Numbered from the stretch's first letter, positions 11,342 to 27,404 are shown. The stretch is 64,000 bases of DNA from Portunus trituberculatus (GCF_017591435.1 NC_059276.1:4183911-4247910); one strand, 5' to 3'. Program-made: numbers and translations. The notes: generated by a model not told the origin, from the sequence alone.

Positions 11342-11449
11342 CCAATCGTGAGCTTATGTGGACGCCAGCCTCGACCAATTACAGACCTCGGGAACTCTAT
11401 GTCCACCAATCAACGAGTAGCGATGAATGGGTGCTGCGTTCCTATTGGT
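11342..11449. promoter_or_regulatory. Four CCAAT boxes at ~32-bp spacing
   Basis: CCAAT at 11342, 11375 and 11406, and ATTGG at 11444. Spacing is 33, 31 and about 38 bp. Three helical turns is the arrangement typical of multi-site NF-Y promoters. No start site or gene is visible beside it. Confidence 0.4.
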
Positions 11450-11473
11450 GGAAAATATAGATTAATTGATTTA

Positions 11474-11477
<4 letters not shown>

Positions 11478-11515
<38 letters not shown>
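11478..11515. repeat. (GA)n, short
   Basis: About 18 GA units just after the CCAAT cluster. Confidence 0.96.
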
Positions 11516-11519
<4 letters not shown>

Positions 11520-11974
11520 ATAGCAAAAACATATAAATTCATACCCCATTTTCTCTCACACTAAATCTTCTTCCATTTTCCTTCCCTTCCTTCTCCTTCC
11601 ATGTTCTCCCCCCATTTTCTTTTACTCGGAGCAACTGACACCCATTTTCTGCCACACTCCATCTTCCAAACAAAAAACGGGAGACAGAAAGACGGGAGGA
11701 TCAAGGGAAACTGTTTTATTCTGACTCAAACCTCATACCACGATTAACTGTCCTTTTTTTCCATTTTTCCGTCTCTCTCCTTCCTTTTCATCCTCCCACT
11801 TGTCATTCTGGGCAGCTCGTATATTAATGGCCACTGACTTCGCATACCAACAGGCAGAGGAAGGTTTATGTGGTTGTAAATGCGCCTTGCTATGGTTGTA
11901 AGGGACTCGTGGTGTGTATTTTGTATGATGGATGAAGGGAGAGAAGGATAACACTAACGCTTCGTGGTAGATAA

Positions 11975-12665
11975 AGTATAGGATTAGGAAGAAAAACTGC
12001 AAGAATGGGTGAAGGAAAGGAAGAATGATAGACAATAGAAAGCAAAGCGAATGAAAGAAAAGAAATATAGTCAGTATAAGAAGATTAGAAAGAAAAACTA
12101 AAAGAATGGATTGTGGAGAGGAAGGAAAACAAACAGCAGGAGCAAATTCAGTGAAAAAAAAGTAATAAATTTAGTATAGGAAGATTAGGAAAAATTTGTA
12201 AGAATGGAATAATGCAAAGACAATAAGAAAAAAAAAGTATATGAAGGAAAATAAATAATATAAAAAGATTAGGAAGAAAGACTAAGAATGGATGATGAAA
12301 AGGAAGAATGATAGACAATAAGAACCAAAGGATATGAAGGAAGTTAAATATTTCGTATAGGATTAGGAGGAAAACTGTAAAAAATGAAGAATAAAAAGCA
12401 GGAGGGAAAACTAAATGAAAAAATGTAAATAAAGTTAATATAAGAAGATTAGGAAAAAATAATGGAGAGAAAGAAGGATAAACATTAGGGAGTAAAGAGA
12501 ATGAATAAAAGTAAATACAAATTAGGAGGAATAACTGTAGGAATGAATGATGGAGAAAAGGCAAGATAATCAAACGAAGACAAAGATAATGAAAGAAACT
12601 AAATAGTATACGAAGAATAGGAGGAAAAAACGTAGGAATAGATGATGGAGAGAAGGAAGGAGGCA
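11975..12665. repeat. Degenerate ~75-100-bp tandem repeat, about 8 units, purine-rich
   Basis: A GTATAGGAAGATTAGGAAGAA-like unit start recurs near 11977, 12071, 12172, 12256, 12354, 12436, 12510 and 12606. Each is followed by a GTAAGAATGGATGATGGAGA-like box. Divergence is high, so the array is old. The long - strand open frame here is low-complexity F/L/P and not a gene. Confidence 0.75.
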
Positions 12666-12935
12666 AAGAGAATAAAGGAACAGAAGAGAGAGTGAAGGAA
12701 TAAAGAAAGAATTAAGAGGATAAGGGATAGAAAAGAAAAAAATAAAGGAGTGAAGAAAGGAAGGAAAGAAAAAGTAATTAAAAAAAATAACTGAATGAGA
12801 CTGAATAAGAGACTGAAGGAAGGAATGAAGGAATGAAGGAATGAAGGAGGAAGGAGCGAAGTAAGAATCTTTACACCAAACTCAATCTCACATTCATAGA
12901 AGTCATTGCAAGAAGTCTCTTCCTGTCTTCTTTTA

Positions 12936-12938
<3 letters not shown>

Positions 12939-13009
<71 letters not shown>
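12939..13009. repeat. (CT)n microsatellite
   Basis: Pure CT tract. 12666-12850 before it is A/G-rich GGAATGAA repeats. Confidence 0.98.
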
Positions 13010-13011
<2 letters not shown>

Positions 13012-13191
13012 ATTTATCACCAAATTTCCATCTTTGCTACTCTGTAAGCTCCTTTCCTCCATCTCAGTGGTGCTTCTTCTCTCCTCCTTCCTCCTCCTCC
13101 TCCTCTCTCTATCTCTTTCCTCCCTCTCACCCAACGATCTCTCCCTTCCTTCCTCCACCCTCTTGGACTCCCTGCTCACAATCTCCTCTTC

Positions 13192-13193
<2 letters not shown>

Positions 13194-13269
<76 letters not shown>
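13194..13269. repeat. (CT)n microsatellite
   Basis: Second CT tract of a close group of four tracts between 12.9 and 13.5 kb. Confidence 0.98.
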
Positions 13270-13275
<6 letters not shown>

Positions 13276-13321
13276 CTTCGCCTTTGCCAAGAGCAGTTCC
13301 ATACCTTCTATAATGCAAGAG

Positions 13322-13323
<2 letters not shown>

Positions 13324-13395
<72 letters not shown>

Positions 13396-13400
13396 ACACA
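13324..13400. repeat. (CA)n microsatellite
   Basis: CA tract with one T interruption near its right end. Confidence 0.97.
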
Positions 13401-13452
13401 AGCGCCGTGAAAGACTGCCAGGCGTCTCTCTGTCTCCTACTTCTTGCTTCCA

Positions 13453-13455
<3 letters not shown>

Positions 13456-13529
<74 letters not shown>
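13456..13529. repeat. (CT)n microsatellite
   Basis: Pure CT tract. Confidence 0.98.
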
Positions 13530-13534
<5 letters not shown>

Positions 13535-13649
13535 ATCAAATTAAGAAAAGGAGAAGCAAGACGAAGGAAAACAAAACAGCATAAACACATAAAACAGAGA
13601 AAAACAAGATAATTAAACGAATGAGAGGATAAACAAGTTGCAAAAAGAA

Positions 13650-13815
13650 GAATAGAAGAAGAAGAAGAAGAAGAAGAAGAAGAAGAAGAAGAAGAAGAAA
13701 AAGAAAAAAAAAAAAAAAGAAGGGTAACAACAACAACACCAACATTACCACCACACACAATGAGAGAAGAGAAGTTACAGTCACCACCACCACCACCACC
13801 ACCACCACCACCACC
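13650..13815. repeat. (GAA)n, poly-A, (CAC)n compound tract
   Basis: GAA units 13655-13699, an A-run to 13718, a few CAA units, then CAC units 13782-13816. Confidence 0.95.
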
Positions 13816-14096
13816 ACACACGCCCTCCGTCACAGCATCGCGGGGAGTCTCGGCCGCAACACGCAAGGAACATTATCATCACTATCAAAGTAATTAGTGA
13901 GATATTTTTTTGCGTCCACCTCTTGAGAATGGACAAGAAAAGTGGCCAATCAGAAATATTTACCTGGTGAAGAAGAGGAAGAAGAAAAGGAGAAGGAAGA
14001 GGAGGAGGAGAAGGAGGAGGAGGAAAAGGAGGAAGATGTGTAAGAAGAGAAGACACAGATAAGATACAAGACATTTAGAAAGTATTGCTTTATGGA

Positions 14097-14099
<3 letters not shown>

Positions 14100-14170
<71 letters not shown>
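14100..14170. repeat. (GA)n microsatellite
   Basis: Pure GA tract. Short GAA (14228-14252) and CCA (14342-14370) tracts follow. Confidence 0.98.
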
Positions 14171-14173
<3 letters not shown>

Positions 14174-14539
14174 CTTAGGGTACACCGAACTATTGCTCTT
14201 ATTACCTCTTGACCTTGAGCCGCGCAAGAAGAAGAAGAAGAAGAAGAAGAAGAAAAAAAAAAAGAACAAGAAGAAAGCATCACCAATATTACTAGCATCA
14301 TTACCATCATCATCCCCATCATCACCACCACAACCACAACCACTACCACCACCACCACCACCACCACCACTACGAAAACCATTATTACCAAAAAAATGAA
14401 AATAAAACACGGAAACCAACCAGCAAAAACAAAAAAGGGAAATAAAACAAAACACAACAAAAAAACTCAACAAATTACAGGCAACAAAACACAAACACTC
14501 CCACCGTCACCATAACAACAACAACACAATCATAATAAC

Positions 14540-14888
14540 ACAAACAACAACAAAAAACCAGTGCCGTCCCGAGATAGAATGGTCCCTTTCTGTCACGGTC
14601 GCTTGAGTGCGCATAATGGCCTGTCTTGCCCTGCGTTGCTTGAATATGTATCAGGAAACGACCGTACCGGGGTTGAGACGCTTCATTTTAGGGGCCTGGA
14701 GTTACCTGATGGATGGGGGAAAGATGCCAGGCGAGTCTAGGGTGCTGACGGAGGCGCAGAAGGGGAAGGTATAGGTAGAAATAGGCAGATATTAGTCTCA
14801 GGAGTAAAGGTTGATGAGATGATTAGATTGGCGTGGTGGAGGAGTAAGGAGGTGAAAATAATTACTTTAGGTGATTAGGGATGTAGGG

Positions 14889-14890
<2 letters not shown>
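14540..14890. other. Gene-free unique sequence in intron 1
   Basis: GC-balanced, non-repetitive sequence between microsatellites. No convincing exon with matching phase was found. Confidence 0.45.

Positions 14891-14891
<1 letters not shown>

Positions 14892-14964
<73 letters not shown>
14892..14964. repeat. (CT)n microsatellite
   Basis: Pure CT tract. An imperfect GGT-rich stretch follows at 15040-15120. Confidence 0.98.
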
Positions 14965-14969
<5 letters not shown>

Positions 14970-15481
14970 TCTGATGAAAGTTAGCTCTCCTCTTCCTTCT
15001 CACTAACTTTCAAGCTCATGCCCTTTTTTCTGTCTTGGTGGTCGTGGTGGTGGTGGTGATATTGGTGGTGGTGGTGATGGTGAAGTAGAGTTAGGTACAG
15101 TAGTGGTGGTAACTGGTGTTAGTAATGGTAGGGATTTCAAATAATAGCGGCGTTAAATTAGTAATGGTGATCGTGTGACTCCTTCCTTTCTCCTCCTGTT
15201 CATCTCCCTTTCATTCTTCCTACATTATTTTCCTTCTGTTCTTCCCTTATCCACATCCACCACCTATAAATTTCTCTATACATCTTGCTATACTTATTTC
15301 GTATCTTCCTTCTTCTCCTCCTCTTCATCCTCCTTCACATATTTTTTTTTCATTTCTTTCCGTCCCCCGTTCTTCCTTCACCACTTCCTCTTGTACCTCT
15401 TCCTTCACTGCAGTTTCTAGCGCACTCACCCCGTCTCCCTCCTTTTTTTTCTCGAGCTTCGTGGAAAGGTCGCTGTTAAAC

Positions 15482-15493
15482 CCAATGACGTCA
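15482..15493. promoter_or_regulatory. CCAAT box overlapping a CRE
   Basis: CCAAT at 15482-15486 shares its last base with a full palindromic TGACGTCA at 15486-15493. GAAAGGTCGC lies 18 bp upstream; the same ten bases precede the first CCAAT box at 11342 by 21 bp. Function is inference. Confidence 0.35.
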
Positions 15494-15643
15494 CAGTACA
15501 AAAGGTTGAGTCACTCCTGCCGTCCTTCCCAGGTAAAGAAAACGAGGATTACCAGATTAAGAAACAAAGTGAAGGGTAGAAGGAAACTAAATCACGGAAA
15601 GAAAGACAAAAGAAAGGCCAGGGAAACATCTACACTTTTTACG

Positions 15644-15671
<28 letters not shown>
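15644..15671. repeat. Poly-T run
   Basis: About 28 T residues, possibly the tail of an old retroposed copy on the - strand, though no recognisable body is present. Confidence 0.9.
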
Positions 15672-15675
<4 letters not shown>

Positions 15676-15894
15676 CTATGAATGTAAAAAATATGGTACG
15701 GACGTGATATCTATCTATGTCCACACACACACACAAAAACACAAACACACACATCAAAGTTTTTCTAGTATATTCTTATCAACTCAAAGATAAAAACTGC
15801 TTCTCTCAAAGGAATATTTTAAGGTGTGGCTCTTGACAGGGAAAATCACAGCGAAAAGAAATATAGAACTGAGTGTAGAGTATTCAGAAAACAA

Positions 15895-15940
15895 GTAGTA
15901 GTAGTAGTAATTGTAGTACAAGTAGTAGTAGTAATTATTA

Positions 15941-16001
<61 letters not shown>

Positions 16002-16060
16002 TACTACTACTATTATTATTATCATCAACATCAACAACAACAACAACAAAACGACAACAA
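15895..16060. repeat. (AGT)n, (ATT)n, (CAA)n compound tract
   Basis: AGT units, then ATT units about 15934-16000, then CTA, ATC and CAA units. CAC/CAT units continue at 16128-16205. Confidence 0.95.
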
Positions 16061-16513
16061 AAACAAAAATGAAAAAATAACAATAGATTACATAATAAAT
16101 AGCAACAAAAACCACAAATAAACAGCAACACCATCACCACCACCACCACCACCAACACCAATACCCCCACCATCATCATCATCACCACCATCATCATCAT
16201 CAACAAAAAACCATCTGCACAAACAAAACACCACGTCAAAATGAAACAAGGCGAGACAGCATCGTAGAGTAATGAAACACGGCAAGGCGCGACCGTAGAC
16301 TTTCAGAAGCAGATCAATATTTCATACACTATACAAAACCATTATTCTCCCGTACTGTATCTACATATTCTGAACCTAACCTATTACTTCTTACTCCTTC
16401 CCTTCCTCTGTTCCATATCCACTGTTTATTTAGCAGGATAAAGCTATAGACAGATAAATAAATGAATAAATGTAATAACTAATGGAAATGAAGAAAATGT
16501 AGCGTTGAGATGT

Positions 16514-16517
<4 letters not shown>

Positions 16518-16569
<52 letters not shown>
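16518..16569. repeat. (GA)n microsatellite
   Basis: Pure GA tract, about 26 units. Confidence 0.98.
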
Positions 16570-16571
<2 letters not shown>

Positions 16572-16641
16572 TTGCTTTATTCAGCTCATCTTTACTGGAA
16601 AGTGTCGAAAAATTACCGCTAGGAACGCACATGATTGCACG

Positions 16642-16643
<2 letters not shown>

Positions 16644-16706
<63 letters not shown>
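16644..16706. repeat. (CA)n microsatellite
   Basis: Pure CA tract. Confidence 0.98.
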
Positions 16707-16707
<1 letters not shown>

Positions 16708-16875
16708 ACATCCCTCTTTCTCATCCATCATTCCTACTCCTACTTCAAAATCTGACTTCTTTCAACTCGTGTACCTATCCTCCTCTCCTTTTCTTCCGCC
16801 TTTCTTCACTTCCTCCTGCTCCTTCTCTTCCTCCTGCTCCTCCTTCTCTTCCTCTTCCTCCTGCTCTTGCTCCTG

Positions 16876-16968
16876 CTCCTCCTCCTCCTCCTCCTCCTCC
16901 TCCTCCTCCTCCTCCTCCTCCTCCTCCTCCTCCTCCTCCTCCTCCTCCTCCTCCTCCTCCTCCTCCTC
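16876..16968. repeat. (TCC)n microsatellite, about 31 units
   Basis: Pure CTC/TCC triplets preceded by a degenerate TCC/TGC stretch from about 16775. Confidence 0.98.
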
Positions 16969-17048
16969 GACCTTTATACTTGCTTCTCAACAAACATCGC
17001 GTTAATTAGTGCAGGTGCTCATCTAGTGACCTTGAGGGCCTCTGCACC

Positions 17049-17049
<1 letters not shown>

Positions 17050-17131
<82 letters not shown>
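17050..17131. repeat. (CA)n microsatellite
   Basis: Pure CA tract. Confidence 0.98.
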
Positions 17132-17134
<3 letters not shown>

Positions 17135-18155
17135 ATCAGCCTCAGAAAAAAAATAAAATCTTCCGCACCTGTTTGCCTGATAGCGTTTAACCTGCGCTCG
17201 ATATATCACGTGTTTAATTAATGCAGTGTAGCCCACGTGAGCCCATTTACCTGTTTCCCTAACGAGATGCATGCGTCGCGTCTCACCTGTGCAGGATATT
17301 GTGGCAGTTTCCCGCAGGTACTAATGGAGATGAGGGAAAATTTGGATATCGCATAGGTTGAAATGAATAATGATTTGTGTTTCGTTGTCTTTTCTCATAG
17401 TCTATTTCACATTTTATCTATTTCCTTTATTCCAAATCGACTTACATTCAGTAATTGATAAGTAAAGCGAAAATTAAACACTTTTTTGGGACAAGTAGCA
17501 GCTGAGATAAGGAAAAATATGTATATAAACCTCGTCCTGAAATGTAAAAGATTAATGTTGAGACAAATATTTATACTACCGATAAATGTGCGGGGAAAAT
17601 AAATATGAGATTAAAATATGTAAATAACGTAATTATATGACCAATAAGACAGAAAGACGCGACTGAAAACAAAAAAAAAAAGAAAACAATAAGAAGAGAA
17701 ACGAGAGAATATGGAAAAGGCAAAAATATGTACAAAAAAAATGGAAAAAAGCAAAATGAAGAATAGTGAAGAGAAAGAAAGATACTGGAAATATAAAAGA
17801 AAAAAAACTCCCTTGGGAATAGGGGAAGAGAACTTGAATAAAAGAAAGAAAATAGGAATGGGAGACGATGAATGGCGCAACACTTCCTGATGAGAATAGG
17901 TGATGGACACGAAAAAATATACCTGCAGTTCTTTTCCCCTTCCACTCAGTCACTCCCGAAAGACAGCAGGAGGCGAAGCAGAAGGAGCGATACAGACTCA
18001 TTATTGGGAAAGAAAGGAGGAAAGAATGAAGGGAAAAAACCTGAAAGACACCCGATTCAAATAACAAAAAAAAGAAAAAGAGAAATGGAAAGAAACAAGA
18101 AATAAAAAAAAAATCAGGTTGAATTGCAAAAAATCGGTGGAGTAATGGTGATTTG

Positions 18156-18157
<2 letters not shown>
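17132..18157. other. Gene-free AT-rich sequence in intron 1
   Basis: Three ACCTGT words lie at 17160-17290. 17640-18115 is A/G-rich. The - strand frames here are low-complexity F/S/L and not coding. Confidence 0.45.

Positions 18158-18220
<63 letters not shown>
18158..18220. repeat. (CA)n microsatellite
   Basis: Pure CA tract. A C/T-rich stretch follows at 18267-18485. Confidence 0.98.
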
Positions 18221-18221
<1 letters not shown>

Positions 18222-18560
18222 GTCGTTTCCTCACGCGGCCGCATAATGACTCCTTAATTACCTAACTACCCTTCTCTCTCTTCTCTCGATCTCCCTCTCC
18301 CTCTTCCCTCCCTTTCTCTCTCTTCCTCTCCTTCTCCTCAATCCTTCCCTTCTCCTCTTGCCTTCCACTCCTCTCTTATTCCCCTTTCCTTCATCTCTAT
18401 TGTGTCCTTTCCTCTTCTTTCTCCTCGCTTCCTCAGTCTTTCTCTCTCACCGTGCCTTCTGCCTCCCTCCACTCCTTCTTCCTCCCAGACATGCTAAACA
18501 CAACGCTCGCACGCTGCGGTCTGTCGTACAAATGGTAAAGAATGATTATAATGACCGGCT

Positions 18561-18707
<147 letters not shown>

Positions 18708-18827
18708 GAATGAAGTAAAATCGGTAGAACTTGAATTATATTTTAAAATGAATAGAAATTATAGTAAATAATTGCGTGATACTTCCAAAATAAATACTTT
18801 CCTTTTTTTAATGACCACGCAAGTATT

Positions 18828-18830
<3 letters not shown>

Positions 18831-18913
<83 letters not shown>

Positions 18914-19040
18914 AACTCTAATAAGGAGGAGGAGGAGGAGGAGGAGGAGGAGGAGGACGCGTAAAGAAAGTAAAGGAGGAGGAGGAGGAGGAGAGAGGAG
19001 GAGGAGGAGGAGGAGGAGGAGGAGGAGGAGGAGGAGGAGG
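18831..19040. repeat. (GA)n then two (GGA)n tracts
   Basis: GA 18831-18911, GGA 18925-18957 and GGA 18974-19040, all purine on the + strand. Confidence 0.97.
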
Positions 19041-19143
19041 AATATTGAGATCATTTCACACTTTTCTTTTTTACTTAACTGTTCAAATCCATTTTATTTT
19101 CTACCATTCTATAAGCCATGAAATATTCCGGAAAAATTATTGA

Positions 19144-19146
<3 letters not shown>

Positions 19147-19238
<92 letters not shown>
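19147..19238. repeat. (GT)n microsatellite
   Basis: Pure GT tract, about 46 units. Confidence 0.98.
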
Positions 19239-19239
<1 letters not shown>

Positions 19240-19619
19240 CAAACATGTATATCCTAAAATCAAAACAAAAACCTTTAAAAAACGAAAAATAAAAAATAAA
19301 GCACAAAACGAACTCAAAAAACGAAAAGAAACGAAATATGAACGAACAAAAATGGACGAAACTTAAAGGAAAAAATAATAACAATAAAACGAACAACATT
19401 TGGGTCTCTTACTGGAAACTGCAAGGTCTAAAACTGTCACAACTTTTTGGGAACACAAGAAAAGGAACCAGGAAATATAAAGTGCATTTCAGGGAGCAAC
19501 AAGTGAACTCAAACGTCGACTTCACACAAAGGGAGAGAGAGGGAGAGGGAGAAGGGGTAAGGGAGGGAAAATGGAAATACTATTAGAACGGAAAGGAATT
19601 TTACTGAGATTGCGTGCAA

Positions 19620-20357
<738 letters not shown>

Positions 20358-20506
20358 GCCCTTTCACTGTTAAGCAAAATTTTTCATCAACAACAACATT
20401 TAAAGGACAGGTTAAAATACATACTTCATTTGACAAAGATAGAATTAATTTTCTTTTATTCTTTGTTACAGTGGTCTCAATGTTAATAAGACAACAGTAA
20501 AAGGGT
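20358..20506. mobile_element. Candidate 149-bp MITE with TA flanks
   Basis: Left end GCCCTTTCACTGTT and reverse complement of the right end ACCCTTTTACTGTT match at 12 of 14 bases. TA lies outside both ends (20356-20357, 20507-20508), as for Tc1/mariner-type miniature elements. A second copy with related ends is at 43472-43777. Confidence 0.5.
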
Positions 20507-20683
20507 TAAAGGGAAAGTTATCTAGCATTTGTTTTCCATGCCGTGATTGTCTTGTTTTGTTTGCTTCCAGAGAGTTAATGACCAAACAAAGAACTCCCTG
20601 TCATTGTACTCAGATTGTTTTTATTAGAATAGTTAAGCATTTTTTAATCATTTCCTTTTATTAACAAGGAAAAGCTATCCATG

Positions 20684-20685
<2 letters not shown>

Positions 20686-20753
<68 letters not shown>
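20686..20753. repeat. (GT)n microsatellite
   Basis: GT tract with GC variants at its right end. A looser GT stretch is at 21056-21095. Confidence 0.97.
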
Positions 20754-20757
<4 letters not shown>

Positions 20758-22123
20758 GCGTGTTCAAATGACATCAATCAAACCCTTTTATCAATTTTTT
20801 ATGCTATGTAACATCACTTTTTCTATCCAGCTTTATATTTTTTACCTTTGCAATTTGTCATATGCCGCTAACCCATTTTGAAGCCTTCCTTTTCAGGCGG
20901 AGATATATTTTTAATGGAGTAGACTAGCACAATATTGATGCACAGCCCGTGACAACAAACTAGCAAAGTGACCACATTGTATCAGATAAGATTAGGTACC
21001 AGGAGGTTTATTAATTCACCATTGTCCTATTTACCGTGCTAGCTTATTGACTACCTGTGTGTGTGCGTGCGTGTGCGAGTGTGTGTACGTGTGGTAGTGT
21101 ATGTCTATCTGTAGTCTTGTGTACGTATCACTGTCGTAGTTCTATTGTTCACAAGGTTGAGTAAGTTAGTGAGCAGAGAAGAGTAATAATAACCATGATA
21201 ACAAAACAAATAATTACAGAATGATGGATCACGTTACCACTATTTTTTTCTCTCTCTGTCATGAACGACCTTGCACGCTTCTAATGGACGCCTCCCTGAC
21301 CTCACCTGCCCACACGCGCGCCATCTACCTACCAGGATTAAGACTAACAGTGAACAAACAAACCAGACCCCGACACAACACGAGAACTAAAAATATCCAG
21401 GTTCTCTCATATTCTTTCCCTTCCAAGTATTTTTCTTTGGATGCGTGTTGGTTAAATCTTGATATTGATAGTGTCTTCTTGTGAGTATAGACAAAGAGTG
21501 GAATGCTTCACTAAAAGAAAATATGTCCAAGGTTTAAAAAAAAATGTTTCAAGTGTTCTAGTTTGTTACTGGTTAAATCTTGCTTTTTTAAGAGTTCTGT
21601 TCTTATAAATGTTAGCAAAGACCACATATCCATTGAAAAGTCAAGTAATCATGCAATCACTTTTTCTTTTAGATGTGAGTAAATACATGGTGCAAAATTC
21701 AGTAAATTAAATAAAAATATCGGTTCTTAATCAATACAAATTATGCTATCTATTCATATTTCTTGTTGGTTGAACTTTAAAACTGTTCAAATTTTTCACA
21801 CGAGTTAAAAAGAAAGCCTAATTTTTATCAATATACTCGATACAAAGCAGTTCTTTTCTAGGCACTATGAGGAGAACTATTCAATCATTCAACCACGAAG
21901 CTTTTATGCCTTCAATTTGTATAAGAAAAATCAAATAACCCTCATGAATACTTTCCTCAACTATTGAAAACTAACAATTGAACAAAACAACCCACGTGAA
22001 GACCCAACCACTTACACTCAGCTTCAAAACAAATGTAACCAGATAATTCCACTTTTCCAATTATCAAACCAATAACAATTACTTCACTTTTATAATTACA
22101 CGGAACAGAAAAAAAACTCAACA
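20754..22123. other. Gene-free AT-rich sequence in intron 1
   Basis: Unique AT-rich sequence without long microsatellites. GGTTAAATCTTG occurs twice (about 21449, 21574). No gene supported. Confidence 0.45.
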
Positions 22124-22985
22124 GCTCCACATGAAATAAAGAATTCAGTATTTCCGCTTAACACGAAAATGAAAATTAACGAAATGGTTCCACATGACAA
22201 GACGTAAAATCTCCACACAGAATTCACCCACAGTAGATCCACAGAAGGAAAGAGAACACAACAGGGAAATAAGATAATCCTGTGTTATTTTTCTCTTAAT
22301 AATAAAAAAAGAACATGACGAGAACAGATCTACCAAAATAGATCTACCAAAGTGAAAATTAACAAAATGATTCCATATGAGAAGACGTAAGATCTCCACA
22401 CAGAATTCACCCACAGTAGATCCACAGGAGGAAAGATAACACAACAGGGAAATAAAATAATCGTGTGTTATTTTTCTCTTAATAATAAAAAAAAAGAACA
22501 TGATAACGAGAACAGATCAACCCAAAAAAACATAAGTAAAGCAATCCACTATCATTTACATTTCCAAAAATATTATGCTGTAAATCCACATAGAAATAAG
22601 TTTTGTAAAGATTTTCCACAATTAATCCAAATACTAAGTCACCTTTAATAGAATATTAAACAAAATCCACCAATGAACAGAAAAAATAAACACTAAATCT
22701 TAATCCACAATGAATCCAATCACGAAACTCATTAATCCAAAAATAATAACAATAGATATCCACATGAGAAATTTTAATTGATTTCTACTTTTTATCCACT
22801 CATCCACCAAATGATATAGAAAATAACAGAAATCCACAATCTTATACCCATCCCACATCAAATCTACTTAAGACAGCATTATCAACAGAAAAAATAATAG
22901 AATCACATTAATAAAATCTATACTCACCATTAATCCACTCACAAATAGCAAAGTAGTATAAATTCCACACAAACAAGTACTCACC
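22124..22985. repeat. TCCAC-rich block including a tandem duplication
   Basis: About 18 TCCAC words all on the + strand in about 860 bp, often as ATCCACA. It contains a direct duplication, 22170-22334 and 22353-22523, offset 183 bp with scattered substitutions. Four copies read TAATCC, the K50 homeodomain core. It may be an eroded tandem repeat. Confidence 0.6.
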
Positions 22986-23204
22986 AGACTCGGCAGTGTG
23001 GGGCAGGTGGAGGGCGGGCGGGGCTCTCCTGTAGCAGCTTCTGAGACTCTGTGGAAAGAAATTAATCTAACATGAGAATTTTTTTACCAGAACCCAGCAA
23101 TGTGTGTGTAGGCAGACATAGACCAACCCTCCCTGTGTACTTGAGTGATCCTTTCCTCTATGGCTTGTGGTTCATGAGTGTCTCCTCTCCTAGGACTGTT
23201 CAGA

Positions 23205-23250
23205 CTACTACTACTACTACTATTACTACTGCTACTACTACTATTACTAT
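23205..23250. repeat. (CTA)n imperfect tract
   Basis: CTA/TTA triplets. A similar tract is at 23418-23470. Confidence 0.9.
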
Positions 23251-23818
23251 TAGTTATCTGCCTCCTCTGGTTGGCCACAGCTTTTTTTGGTATCTACTTA
23301 CAGAACTAACTTATCCAGCTGTTACTTATATTTATGGTGTTTTTTTTCTCCCCAAGCTATCTGTCAGCACACTTTAATAAGTATGTTCCACACTTACTTA
23401 TACTATGTGCTCCCATATTTCCACTACTACTAATACTATTGCTACTACTACCACTACTACTACTACTGTTATTGTGATTTGGTGTATGTCCTTCATGTAG
23501 CTTTGTTTAGAGGCGGCGGCTCCTTGAGGAAACCAACACGGAAACTGAAGCATTATGGAAACAACTATTTATATGTTTAAATCAAAGTGGAAAAGAAAAC
23601 TCACCTTTCAGTCAAGCTTGATATGTACATTCTATTTGAGTAAAATTTAATTATTTATATCAAAAGTATATAATTATAAGTGATTGACTTAAGTTTAAAG
23701 CTTAATTTCTTTTCAATCAACCTCAAAAGTAAATTTTTACATTTGATTCAAGCTTAATCTTTATGATAAGAATCCTTTGCTTCTGTTTAAATAAAAAAAA
23801 CTGAAGCCTTATAAAAAC

Positions 23819-23822
<4 letters not shown>

Positions 23823-23894
<72 letters not shown>
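23823..23894. repeat. (TA)n microsatellite, 36 units
   Basis: The only long AT dinucleotide tract in the window. An ACTGAAGC-TTAT word just before it (about 23801) resembles one at about 23548. Confidence 0.97.
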
Positions 23895-23896
<2 letters not shown>

Positions 23897-24337
23897 TTGT
23901 GGAGTTCAAAAATTACTCTCTCTGAGTTCCTGGCTCTTGGCTTGACTCCCTGGCCCGCAAGCAGCCGCCACCTCTCCCTTAGACTAACACAACTACAGTT
24001 CTCTGTGTCGTGATATAACAAAGGTTGTCTCCACAATACTGGTTGTTACTATTACTACAAGTACTGTCCGTGTACCACCCAAACTCCAACAACCCGCACC
24101 TCAGTGCCTTAATTAGAACACCTCCACCTGTCCCCTGTCCTTAGAGTCCACTTAGCATCCTGTACCCTTATATTTGTGATCCTCAACCATTCAACCGCCC
24201 CTTAACTGTGACTCCCGCGCGGCCGCCACCACCACCACTACCACTATCACCACCACCACGTCACACGTCCGCCAAAGCAGACTGACACTGCTTTGGCATT
24301 TTAATTATTGTATTTATGTGTGTGTATGTGTGTGTTT

Positions 24338-26772
<2,435 letters not shown>

Positions 26773-26851
<79 letters not shown>
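26773..26851. repeat. (GA)n microsatellite
   Basis: Pure GA tract, followed by an A-run at 26887-26910. Confidence 0.98.
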
Positions 26852-26853
<2 letters not shown>

Positions 26854-27028
26854 CCCTTCCTCTCACACTTAAATGAAAGGAGAGTAAAAAAAAAAAAAAG
26901 AAAAAAAAATCTAAAAGCTCTTAATCTGAAGTCGTGAAGTCAGCCATCCGAACACCGTCATTCTTGAAGCGGCCAACGAAGGAGAGCACTGTGACTTCAG
27001 CTTCAGAATACCGCAATGCAGAATTCGA

Positions 27029-27235
<207 letters not shown>

Positions 27236-27404
27236 GGGATGCAAGATCGATAACAAAACTGCAGGAATTTTATTAAAGTTTCCGATCTGCTCTATTTTTC
27301 CCCAATCCTTGAAATGTGTTTACGGAAAAAATGAAAGGAAAAAAGTCATGATTTATATCTCGTCCACAAAGGACAAGAAAATTGCCTCGTATTACTTTCC
27401 TACT

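Noticed and set aside
12148..12666. 172-codon - strand frame rich in F, L, I and P
   Set aside because: It lies entirely in a degenerate purine/pyrimidine tandem array and its composition follows the repeat.
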